This document shows, in pieces, positions 7,216 through 14,670 of a stretch of DNA of 16,314 nucleotides (its first letter is position 1; each line of letters starts with the position of its first letter). This DNA is from Sulfuricella sp. (GTDB taxonomy: Bacteria > Pseudomonadota > Gammaproteobacteria > Burkholderiales > Sulfuricellaceae). The position numbers and the translations under genes are program-made. Location: the NCBI GenBank assembly GCA_019911785.1, contig JAIOJM010000186.1, positions 1 to 16,314 of the forward strand, given 5' to 3'. Under the pieces are notes generated by a model, which worked only from the letters and a program-made list of their open reading frames with translations, searched no databases and was not told the DNA's origin.

Positions 7216-7241
7216 CTTAACTCGATGCCTCCGGGCGTGGA

Positions 7242-7595
7242 TTAATTAATGTGAGCCGAACAACCCAGGGTGTTGAAGCTCCAGTCGGAACAGGCCAGTT
7301 GCTGCTTGTTGTTTTGGGCAGCCACGCTGGCGGGAGCCGAGTTCGTTTTCTCAATATAGGCCGAACAACCCGGGGTGTTGAAACTCCAGTCAGAGCAGGA
7401 GGCCAGTTGCTGCTTGTTGTCCTGAGCCGTTGCGCTGGCGGGGGTCTTGTTAGTCCTCTCGATATGAGCCGAGCAACCCGGGGTGTTGAAGCTCCAGTCG
7501 GAGCAGGACAGGCCATCGCTATAGGCGGACTCGGCCGACAGGGCGGCAAGGCCGACAAATGCCACGGTCAAGGTCAATGCAAGTTTGCTTTTCAT
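7242..7595 (-). CDS. Secreted small protein with three CSDWSFNTPGC repeats, unknown function
   Basis: A 117-residue protein. Residues 1 to about 24 form a signal peptide (MKSKLALTLTVAFVGLAAL then small residues), so it should be exported. The rest is three repeats of about 36 residues. Each starts CSDWSFNT-x-GCSA-(H/Y)-I, with cysteine pairs C31/C41, C67/C77 and C102/C112 (C-x9-C), joined by linkers ending NKQQLA. The third repeat stops after its core. I recognise no known family. The paired cysteines could form disulfides, bind metal or haem, or be targets of NO or sulfur chemistry; none of this is shown. AGGAAA lies 8 nt before the ATG. A sigma54 promoter about 70 bp upstream faces it, so it is probably the first gene controlled by the divergent PAS activator. 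Confidence 0.75.
   Translation of the reverse strand: MKSKLALTLTVAFVGLAALSAESAYSDGLSCSDWSFNTPGCSAHIERTNKTPASATAQDNKQQLASCSDWSFNTPGCSAYIEKTNSAPASVAAQNNKQQLACSDWSFNTLGCSAHIN
7245..7505 (-). repeat. In-gene tandem repeats (three units of about 105-108 bp)
   Basis: Units run 7505-7398, 7397-7293 and 7292-7245 (the last truncated), encoding the CSDWSFNT repeats. They are highly similar at the DNA level, indicating recent duplication within the gene and a potential for change in copy number. Confidence 0.85.
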
Positions 7596-7619
7596 GATGA
7601 TTTCCTTTCATTGGTTAAA

Positions 7620-7654
7620 AATCGTGTTTACCTGGCGAATCGTAAACAGCGATT
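7620..7654 (-). other. Hairpin at the predicted 5' end of the repeat-protein mRNA
   Basis: On the minus strand AATCGCTGTTTAC (7654-7642) pairs with GTAAACACGATT (7631-7620), with one bulge and a 10-nt loop, followed by TTT. With the sigma54 start predicted near 7651, the hairpin would sit at the very 5' end of the message. It could protect the RNA or act as a weak attenuator. Confidence 0.45.
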
Positions 7655-7661
7655 ATCTATG

Positions 7662-7677
7662 AGCTAAAACCGTGCCA
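7662..7677 (-). promoter_or_regulatory. Sigma54 (-24/-12) promoter for the repeat-protein gene
   Basis: On the minus strand TGGCACG-GTTT-TAGCT matches the sigma54 consensus TGGCACG-N4-TTGCW, with a perfect -24 element, a GG-N10-GC spacing and one change in the -12 element. It points to the repeat-protein gene, and the predicted start is near 7651. A sigma54 activator gene lies immediately divergent. Confidence 0.8.
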
Positions 7678-7735
7678 GCATCGCATTCCACTGTTTTTTA
7701 TCGATATTAATATTTTCTGGCAAGAATAAAACTTG

Positions 7736-7783
7736 CGGTCGTTCACAATAAACGCCTATAGTTACGTTTATTGTGAACGACCG
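7736..7783. promoter_or_regulatory. Large palindrome, likely activator binding site (UAS)
   Basis: CGGTCGTTCACAATAAACG (7736-7754) and its exact reverse complement (7765-7783) flank a 10-bp centre. Each arm contains GTT-N7-AAC, loosely like the GT-N7-AC element bound by NorR-type activators. It lies about 85-132 bp upstream of the predicted sigma54 start, the usual enhancer range, and ends 10 bp before the activator's ATG. Binding could therefore also control the activator itself. Confidence 0.75.
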
Positions 7784-7793
7784 GGTGTTAACT

Positions 7794-9155
7794 ATGATGA
7801 CGATTCCCATGCTTAAGTTGTTTCTGGACAGCCTGGAAGAAGGCGTGCTGTTTCTGGACAAGAACCGGAAGGTGGTGGCGGTAAACCGGGCAGCGACGCA
7901 GATGATCGGGCACGAAGATGAGAACCTGGTTAATCTGCTTTGCCCCAGCATCTTCAAGGGGACAGAGTGCGCACAGGCTTGCGAAAAGCGGGGGAGCTGC
8001 GCGCTGACTCCCGACTGGAAGGCAAGCGATATTACTCAGAATATCGTGCTGCCGCGGCCGGATAATACTTCGGTATTTCTGCGCATGTGGGCCATATTGC
8101 TCCCGCCGACGGAGAACCTTTCGTTGTACTGCGCGATCATTTTGCGCGACCGCTCGCACGAGGTAGAACTGGAACAGGAAGTGACAGAACGCCTGCAGCT
8201 TGGCAGCATGGTTGGCCACAGCCCCGCGATGCAGAAACTGTATACGCAAATAATGCGGGCCGCCCAGAGCGATGCCAGCGTGCTGCTGACAGGCGAAAGC
8301 GGAACCGGAAAAGAGTTGGTTGCCAAGGCCCTGCACGACAATTCGAACCGTTGCAAAGGACCTTATGTTCCGGTGCACTGTGCCTCGCTACCGGAAAACC
8401 TTCTCGAATCGGAATTGTTCGGCTACGCCAAGGGTGCTTTTACTGGCGCGACATTGGCAAAAATTGGTCGTTTCGAAGCCGCGGAAGGCGGAACCTTGCT
8501 ACTGGACGAAATCGGCGAAATTCCGCTGGGCACTCAAGTGAAATTGTTGCGCGTATTGCAGGAACGGGAGGTGGTGCGACTGGGTGAAAACCATGCCCGT
8601 CCGGTCGATGTCCGCGTCATTGCGGCTACGCACCGGAATCTGGCCGCAATGGTTGAGCGCGGGGAATTTCGCGAAGACCTCTATTACCGATTACGCGTCC
8701 TCCCTTTACATGTCCCGGCTCTGCGCGATCGCAAAGAAGATATTTCCATGCTTGCCAACAAGCTGCTTAACGATCTGGGAAACAGGTACAAGCGGGATAA
8801 CATGAAGCTTGCCCACGAAACGGTGCTAGCCCTGGAAACCTACGATTGGCCCGGAAACATCAGGCAGCTGTTCAATGCGCTTGAATATGCGGTAGTGAAC
8901 GCGGATGGCCCGAATATCCTGCCGCAGTATCTTCCGCCGGAGGTCCAATTGGTATCTCAACCCACGCCGGTCACAAGATCACCTGAGTCAATGCTGGTGC
9001 GCCAATATTACCGCCCCCCTCAGCAGGCTGAAAATGAAATGGAAGTCATCGCCCGCGTGCTTGCCGAAACGGGTGGAAACAAGGCTGAAGCCGCACGCAG
9101 ATTGGGCATGTCACGCACCAGTTTATGGAAGCGGCTTAAGCAGAGCCACGGCTGA
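7794..9155 (+). CDS. PAS-domain sigma54-dependent transcriptional activator, Fis-type HTH
   Basis: A 453-residue bacterial enhancer-binding protein. Residues about 7-120 form a PAS-like sensor with an unusual cysteine set, C50-x8-C59-x3-C63-x5-C69, that could hold a metal or Fe-S centre. The AAA+ domain has Walker A GESGTGKE (167-174), the sigma54-contacting GAFTGA loop (214-219) and Walker B GGTLLLDEIGE (232-242). A Fis-type helix-turn-helix NKAEAARRLGMSRTSLWKRL ends the protein. NorR itself has a GAF sensor, so this is not classical NorR. ATG 7794 is preferred over GTG 7773, which lies inside the palindrome; no strong ribosome site is seen for either. It diverges from the repeat-protein gene with its sigma54 promoter, which is the evident target. 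Confidence 0.9.
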   Translation: MMTIPMLKLFLDSLEEGVLFLDKNRKVVAVNRAATQMIGHEDENLVNLLCPSIFKGTECAQACEKRGSCALTPDWKASDITQNIVLPRPDNTSVFLRMWAILLPPTENLSLYCAIILRDRSHEVELEQEVTERLQLGSMVGHSPAMQKLYTQIMRAAQSDASVLLTGESGTGKELVAKALHDNSNRCKGPYVPVHCASLPENLLESELFGYAKGAFTGATLAKIGRFEAAEGGTLLLDEIGEIPLGTQVKLLRVLQEREVVRLGENHARPVDVRVIAATHRNLAAMVERGEFREDLYYRLRVLPLHVPALRDRKEDISMLANKLLNDLGNRYKRDNMKLAHETVLALETYDWPGNIRQLFNALEYAVVNADGPNILPQYLPPEVQLVSQPTPVTRSPESMLVRQYYRPPQQAENEMEVIARVLAETGGNKAEAARRLGMSRTSLWKRLKQSHG

Positions 9156-9165
9156 TTGCCCCGTT

Positions 9166-9309
9166 TCAGTCTGCGCCCAGGGCAGCCTTGAGCAGATGGT
9201 GGGGCACTACCTGCTCGGCGGCGGGAAAAAGTTCCGGCTCCTCCGGCCGCACAGCAACTTCGCCATGATGTTCGCGGGAGAGGGGTTGCAAGGCGGAGTG
9301 ACGTTTCAT
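9166..9309 (-). pseudogene. Internally deleted hemerythrin-like gene remnant (47 codons)
   Basis: This short open frame reads MKRHSALQPLSREHHGEVAV and then RPEEPELFPAAEQVVPHHLL followed by KAALGAD and a stop. The first 16 or so residues match the usual start of a family of hemerythrin-like (HHE) proteins of about 150-180 residues. The EPELFP-AAEQVVP part matches their last helix region, where a metal ligand pair normally precedes ELFP. The middle helices are missing, so it looks like an in-frame internal deletion. It begins 23 nt after the stop of the polyferredoxin gene, on the same strand, and converges with the sigma54 activator. It could still be expressed as a short peptide, but it cannot form a normal four-helix di-iron site. 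The family assignment rests on motif memory only. Confidence 0.55.
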
Positions 9310-9332
9310 GATGTCTCTTCAACGAGATATCC

Positions 9333-10340
9333 TTATTTCGCTGTTTCACCGCGTAAAGAGGCGATTGTCTTGATGTCCGGCCCATGGTTTGACCCGAAGC
9401 AGTGGGATGGAATGCTTTCGTGATGGCCGAAATCGCGCGCCGACTTGTCCAGCGCGCATTCATCTGCCACCCATTTCAGCAGGGTTCCTTGCGGGTTGCC
9501 GGCCTGAACCTGGGAACAGGCATTGGCGCACTGGCCGCACTGGGTGCAGGTGAACATGTGGCGTTTGATCGAGCGGGGCTTGATGCGCATCGGGCAGACG
9601 TTGTCGCAGGCGGCGTTGCAGTCGACACAGGATTCGGCGCGCTTGCGGTCGAAGCCGATCACCATCGCCTTGCGGTTGCCCATCCAGGCGAGCGACTGGA
9701 ACAGCCCGACGGCGCAGGCATAGCGGCAGAACAGGTGGCGCGCGAACATGAACTCGATGAAGAACAGGAACGTACCGACACCGATGAAGCGCGCCTGATT
9801 GCCGGTCAATTCGCCGTGCCACAGGTTGCCGTAGATTTCGGCCGGCGGCAGCAGGTAGGTGAGCAGCGCCACCGCCCAGGAGAAGGCGAAGGCCAGCGCC
9901 AGCGGCACCACTACCAGCCAGTACAGAGGATTGGCCTTGGTGATGCTGCCGTCGGCATTGCGTTCCGGCAGGGGGTGTTTGTCCCAGAGGCTCTGCTTGC
10001 CGATGGCGCGGCGCAGCACGCTGTTGATGGTTTCCACCACCGAAAAATGCGGGCACAGCCAGCCGCAGTAGAGGCGGCCGTATTTCCACGAGATCCACAC
10101 ACCGGCGCCGATCACGCCCAGGATCGGCAGGCCGCCGCGCAGGATGAGATTGAGCGCGGCCTGGGTGGCGTCGATGCGCCCGGCGAGGAAGTCGTCCAGC
10201 CCCAGCGTCCAGTTCATGCCGAGGAAGAAGAAGTGCTTGAGGTTGAGGTCGAAACGGAACAGGTCGAACACCGGCGCCAGCACGAACAGGATGAAGAAGC
10301 CGGCCTGGAACCACAGGCGTTTTTGCTGGACGTTTTGCAT
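9333..10340 (-). CDS. CcoG/NapH-like 4Fe-4S membrane protein
   Basis: A 335-residue protein with four or five membrane helices. Membrane-side cysteine motifs are CGWLCP (C92, C96) and CRYAC (C205, C209). A C-terminal two-cluster ferredoxin domain follows, with C238-x2-C241-x3-C245-x3-C249-P and C265-x2-C268-x2-C271-x3-C275. Family knowledge: CcoG, NapH, NosR and RdxA proteins of this layout move electrons or reduce copper across the inner membrane for oxidase or reductase assembly. Here the likely partner is the NorCB system (inference from context). The ATG follows the large intergenic inverted repeat by a few bases and has no obvious ribosome site, which suggests that the repeat inserted close to the start. 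It is co-directional with norQ and the membrane protein upstream. Confidence 0.85.
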   Translation of the reverse strand: MQNVQQKRLWFQAGFFILFVLAPVFDLFRFDLNLKHFFFLGMNWTLGLDDFLAGRIDATQAALNLILRGGLPILGVIGAGVWISWKYGRLYCGWLCPHFSVVETINSVLRRAIGKQSLWDKHPLPERNADGSITKANPLYWLVVVPLALAFAFSWAVALLTYLLPPAEIYGNLWHGELTGNQARFIGVGTFLFFIEFMFARHLFCRYACAVGLFQSLAWMGNRKAMVIGFDRKRAESCVDCNAACDNVCPMRIKPRSIKRHMFTCTQCGQCANACSQVQAGNPQGTLLKWVADECALDKSARDFGHHESIPSHCFGSNHGPDIKTIASLRGETAK

Positions 10341-10349
10341 AAAAGCGTT

Positions 10350-10443
10350 TTACCGCAAAGGCGCGAAGACGCAAAGAAGAACCTCAAAGAGCGGGGTCTC
10401 CAGTTCTTTGCATTTCCTTTGCGCCTTCGCGCCTTTGCGGTTT
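10350..10443. repeat. Intergenic imperfect inverted repeat (GCAAAGGCGC type)
   Basis: ACCGCAAAGGCGCGAAGACG (from 10352) is mirrored by CTTCGCGCCTTTGCGGT (10426-10442). The pair gives a long stem with bulges and a loop of about 25 nt, and CGCAAAG motifs recur. It fills almost the whole gap between the DUF4870-like gene and the polyferredoxin gene. It looks like a dispersed palindromic element of the kind common in betaproteobacterial spacers. Confidence 0.75.
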
Positions 10444-10453
10444 AAGGGTTGAA

Positions 10454-10852
10454 TCATTCGCATGGCCTTCCTACCAGCGGATAGACGTATTTCTGTCCCG
10501 CCATCGCCTTGGCCAGACCGAGCACGCCGAGCAGCACCAGGGTGGAGTGGCAGGTGGTGAAGTAGATGATCACGATCATCCAGGTTTTCGGCGCGGCATA
10601 GCCGCCGAGCAGGATGATGAGCAGGTTGGCGATCACCAGCAGGGCGCCGGCCCAGATGCTGGCGGAAATCGCCTGGCGCAGGTGACAGCGGGCGAGCGCG
10701 GGCATCTCGGCGCCGCGCTTGAAATACAGCCAGAGCAGCATGAGGAAGGCCAGCCCCGGCGCCAAGAGCAGGTTGGCGAGGTATAGCGTTTCCGCCCAGA
10801 CCGCTTGGGACTGGCCGGGGGTTTCCTGTTCGCTATCTGCCGAAGCTGGCAT
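10454..10852 (-). CDS. Small membrane protein, DUF4870/Tic20-like, overlapping norQ
   Basis: A 132-residue protein with about three membrane helices (LYLANLLLAPGLAFLMLLWL, then WAGALLVIANLLIILL, then IYFTTCHSTLVLLGVLGLAK). The histidine-containing loop ARCHLRQA and the ending AMAGQKYVYPLVGRP recall DUF4870-type proteins, although the match is loose. Its start lies 20 nt inside the 3' end of norQ with GGAG 7 nt before the ATG, so it is translationally coupled to norQ. This suggests a role in NorCB assembly or membrane insertion, but no function is known. Similar small membrane proteins are seen beside norQ in other Betaproteobacteria (from memory). Confidence 0.7.
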   Translation of the reverse strand: MPASADSEQETPGQSQAVWAETLYLANLLLAPGLAFLMLLWLYFKRGAEMPALARCHLRQAISASIWAGALLVIANLLIILLGGYAAPKTWMIVIIYFTTCHSTLVLLGVLGLAKAMAGQKYVYPLVGRPCE

Positions 10853-11615
10853 GGACGATCTCCATCAATGCGTCGGCGGTCTCCTCGTCATCAGTCAGGG
10901 TTTCCACCATCGCCGCGCGGCACGCATCCACCGGGTCGAAGCCGCTGCCGATCAGGGTCGCGGCATAGACCAGCAGGCGCGTGCTGGCAGCCTCTTCCAG
11001 ATCGTGCTCCTTGAGCGCGCGCAGGGCGTTGGCGAGGTTGACCAGGCGCTTCGCCAGCATCGCATCGGCGCCGGTCTCGCCGATCAGGATTTCTTGCTCC
11101 AGCGCGCTTTCGGGGAAATCGAAGCGCAGGGAGACGAAGCGCTGGCGCGTGCTCGGCTTCATCCCTTTCAAAAAGTTCTGGTAGCCGGGGTTGTACGAGA
11201 CCACCAGCATGAACTCCGGCGGCGCCTGCAAAATTTCGCCGGTGCGCTCGATCGGCAGGATGCGCCTGTCATCTGAAAGCGGATGCAGGACGACGGTCGT
11301 GTCCTTGCGCGCTTCCACCACCTCGTCCAGGTAACAGATTCCGCCTTCGCGTACAGCGCGTGACAGCGGCCCGTCGCTCCAGTAGGTGAGGCCGTCGCCG
11401 ATCAGATGGCGGCCGACCAGGTCGGCGGCAGTCAGGTCGTCGTGGCAGGCCACGGTGTACAGCGGCCGGTTGAGCTTGGCTGCCATGTGCGCGACAAATC
11501 GGGTCTTGCCGCAGCCGGTCGGCCCCTTGATCAGCAGCGGCAGCTGGTTACGGTAAGCGTGTTCGAACAATTCGATTTCGTTGCTGTGCGGTTTGTAGAA
11601 CGGCGCGTTGTTCAT
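10833..11615 (-). CDS. norQ: NorQ, MoxR-type AAA+ ATPase
   Basis: From ATG 11615 the protein is 260 residues, the normal NorQ/CbbQ length. It has Walker A GPTGCGKT (31-38), HDDLTAADLVGRHL, Walker B GGICYLDEV (91-99), the sensor VVSYNPGYQ and the arginine-finger region STRQRF near 155-160. Family knowledge: NorQ with the VWA protein NorD remodels and activates NorCB. An upstream in-frame extension to 11708 would run into the inverted repeat and is not conserved-looking, so the later ATG is preferred, although its ribosome site is weak. The next gene overlaps its 3' end. norD is not adjacent; it lies about 8.6 kb away on the same strand. Confidence 0.93.
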   Translation of the reverse strand: MNNAPFYKPHSNEIELFEHAYRNQLPLLIKGPTGCGKTRFVAHMAAKLNRPLYTVACHDDLTAADLVGRHLIGDGLTYWSDGPLSRAVREGGICYLDEVVEARKDTTVVLHPLSDDRRILPIERTGEILQAPPEFMLVVSYNPGYQNFLKGMKPSTRQRFVSLRFDFPESALEQEILIGETGADAMLAKRLVNLANALRALKEHDLEEAASTRLLVYAATLIGSGFDPVDACRAAMVETLTDDEETADALMEIVHASFGR

Positions 11616-11673
11616 GAGGGAACTTTCAATTCGACGAGGAAGCGTGATGGTTGCTGTGAACCTAAAAACAATT

Positions 11674-11785
11674 GACCACGAATGGCACGAATGTTCACGA
11701 ATAAACACGAATAACTTAAGAAACCCATCGAGTCGCCAAACTGATTATTAGTGAACATTCGTGTTCCATTCGTGTAATTCGTGGT
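11674..11785. repeat. Intergenic inverted repeat built of CACGAAT units
   Basis: GACCACGAATGGCACGAATG with TTCAC (11674-11698) is mirrored by GTGAACATTCGTG...CATTCGTG...ATTCGTGGT (11751-11785). The stem is imperfect and the right arm has about nine extra bases. The CACGAAT heptamer also repeats directly at about 11706-11712. It fills the spacer between norF and norQ and looks like a dispersed palindromic element. Together with the element at 10350 it brackets norQ and its overlapping partner. Confidence 0.75.
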
Positions 11786-11806
11786 TATTTGAAGTTTGTT
11801 TTAAGG

Positions 11807-12094
11807 TTATTTTAGTCCGATCAGGTAGGCGACGGCGATGCCGCCGCCGACGATCAACAGCCAGGACGCCATGATGGCGCGCCACAGCAGGCTGGTCTTG
11901 CGCAGGCCCATGAAGAAGCCGGCGACCATTTCGCCCTTGATGAAGGTGATGATCAGTACCAGCATCACGATCTGCGTGCCGCCCAGCTCCATCCTGCCGA
12001 TGCCGTAGGTGACGCTGGTCAGCGCCAAAAGGGCAAGCCAGACGCGGGTGCAGGGCCGGATGAACTGACTGCGCTGGTTTTCGATGTTGTGCAT
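11807..12094 (-). CDS. norF: NorF-like cytochrome c oxidase subunit IV family protein
   Basis: A 95-residue protein with three hydrophobic helices and the core IVMLVLIITFIKGEMVAGFF followed by MGLRKT. This is the pattern of prokaryotic oxidase subunit IV and NorF proteins. Family knowledge: NorF is a small membrane helper for full NorCB activity, not a catalytic subunit. Its ATG is 7 nt after the norE stop, and the stop codon itself overlaps its ribosome site (TGAGGAA), so the two are translationally coupled. The symbol rests on its pairing with norE and its nor context. A spacer with an inverted repeat separates it from norQ. Confidence 0.8.
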   Translation of the reverse strand: MHNIENQRSQFIRPCTRVWLALLALTSVTYGIGRMELGGTQIVMLVLIITFIKGEMVAGFFMGLRKTSLLWRAIMASWLLIVGGGIAVAYLIGLK

Positions 12095-12101
12095 TTTTTC
12101 C

Positions 12102-12692
12102 TCAACGAATGACGTAAACCAGGGGGAACAGGATGATCCACAAAAGATCCACCATGTGCCAGTATGAAGCGCCGGTTTCGACGCCGGTGTGGTGCTCCGC
12201 GCTGTAGCCGCCGCGCCGCGCCTTCAGCATTACCGCCGCCAGGATCACCATGCCGAGGATGACGTGCATGAAGTGGAAGATGGTGAGCGACAGGTAGAAC
12301 ATGTAGAAGGTATTAGTACTGAGCGAAATCCCCGCTGAGAATTTGGCGTGGAACTCGAACAGTTTGATGACCAGAAACACGCCGCCCAGGCCGATAGCGC
12401 CGGCCAACCAGTGAGCGCACTGGCGCGACAGTCCTTCGCGGATGGCGGCTACTGCACGTACCACGAAATAACTGCTGGTGATCAGTACCAAGGTATTGAC
12501 GGCGCCCGATTCGCGGTTGAGGTGTTGTTGCGATTCGTTGAACAGCTCGACATTGTGGGCGCGGGCGAAGGCGTAGGAAAGAAAAAATATGCCGAATGCC
12601 AGCAGTTCGGCAAAAATGAACAACCAGATTGCCAGGTCTCCCGGCGGAGTGCCTGGTTTATGAATATCGGTAGTGATGATTGACGAGGTCAT
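12102..12692 (-). CDS. norE: NorE-like cytochrome c oxidase subunit III family protein
   Basis: A 196-residue protein with five hydrophobic helices and oxidase subunit III features: PGDLAIWLFIFAELLAFGIF near the N terminus, FYMFYLSLTIFHFMHVILGM in the middle and a C-terminal SYWHMVDLLWIILFPLVYV. The short five-helix form and lack of subunits I/II nearby fit NorE rather than a respiratory oxidase. Family knowledge: NorE and NorF support NO reductase activity. It begins 127 bp after the norB stop. A terminator lies between the two, so norEF probably has its own promoter; TATTAT near 12750-12755 and a dyad at 12754-12771 are candidates. Confidence 0.87.
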   Translation of the reverse strand: MTSSIITTDIHKPGTPPGDLAIWLFIFAELLAFGIFFLSYAFARAHNVELFNESQQHLNRESGAVNTLVLITSSYFVVRAVAAIREGLSRQCAHWLAGAIGLGGVFLVIKLFEFHAKFSAGISLSTNTFYMFYLSLTIFHFMHVILGMVILAAVMLKARRGGYSAEHHTGVETGASYWHMVDLLWIILFPLVYVIR

Positions 12693-12753
12693 TTGAATTC
12701 TCTCGGTGCGGATCGAAAACGCGACATTCTAGCGCTTGCCGTCCGGGGATAAT

Positions 12754-12771
12754 AGCCTATTAAAATAGTCT
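12754..12771. promoter_or_regulatory. Dyad upstream of norE
   Basis: AGCCTATTAAAATAGTCT contains the perfect core CTATT-AA-AATAG, extended by partly matching flanks. It lies about 62 bp before the norE start, next to a possible -10 box, where an operator for norEF would be expected. The binding protein is unknown. Confidence 0.35.
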
Positions 12772-12783
12772 GGTATTTGAAGT

Positions 12784-12813
12784 TAAAAAAGGGAGGGGCG
12801 AACCCCTCCCTTT
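12784..12813 (-). terminator. Rho-independent terminator after norB
   Basis: On the minus strand an 11-bp stem, AAAGGGAGGGG with CCCCTCCCTTT, around a TTCG tetraloop is followed by a T run (TTTTTTAAC). It begins 7 nt after the norB stop and should end most norCB transcripts. Confidence 0.92.
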
Positions 12814-12819
12814 CAGGCT

Positions 12820-14223
<1,404 letters not shown>

Positions 14224-14238
14224 TCAGGGTGGCCAAAA

Positions 14239-14670
14239 TTAACCTTCGATGTTCGGTGGCCAATTGGCGGTGTTGATTTCGCCGGTCCATTTCAGGAATG
14301 CCACCATGTCATCCAGTTCCTGATCGGTCAGGTTGAATTGCGGCATCTGGCGACGCGCTCCCGGTGTGCCTTCAGCAGGGCGGCTTTGAATCCATGCCTT
14401 GACGAATTCACCGCCGCGGCGTTTGTAGACATTGCCGAGTTCCGGGGCGTAGTAGGCGCCTTCACCGAGCAGCGTGTGGCAACCGATGCAGTTGTTCTTT
14501 TCCCATACCATCTTGCCGCGTTCCACTGCGGGAGTGATATTTTCCCGGTGGTCGCGTTTCGGCAGGACCTGCATGGTGTCGAAAGTCAGGGCGACGAGGA
14601 GCAGGAAAAAGAATGTTGATCCCCCGAAGAAAATGTTTCGCGCCATTGACTTGGTAAATGCTTGGCTCAT
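14239..14670 (-). CDS. norC: NorC, membrane-anchored cytochrome c subunit of nitric oxide reductase
   Basis: A 143-residue protein with one N-terminal membrane anchor (about residues 12-31, FFGGSTFFFLLLVALTF) and a periplasmic monohaem cytochrome c domain. The haem motif is C61-IG-C64-H65, and M109 in RRQMPQFNLTD is the probable axial methionine. The ending MVAFLKWTGEINTANWPPNI is typical of NorC. It passes electrons from soluble cytochromes or cupredoxins to NorB. AGGAGG lies 6 nt before the ATG. It is the first gene of norCB, and the leader region is long, with an FNR-type box about 190 bp upstream. Confidence 0.98.
   Translation of the reverse strand: MSQAFTKSMARNIFFGGSTFFFLLLVALTFDTMQVLPKRDHRENITPAVERGKMVWEKNNCIGCHTLLGEGAYYAPELGNVYKRRGGEFVKAWIQSRPAEGTPGARRQMPQFNLTDQELDDMVAFLKWTGEINTANWPPNIEG

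Noticed and set aside
7245..7505. Repeats considered as a CRISPR array
   Set aside because: The units are in-frame coding repeats of about 105-108 bp with conserved linkers, not short repeats with unique spacers.
9402..10445. Long plus-strand open frame opposite the polyferredoxin gene
   Set aside because: It lies antisense to a gene with clear cysteine motifs, has no recognisable domain and runs into the intergenic repeat.
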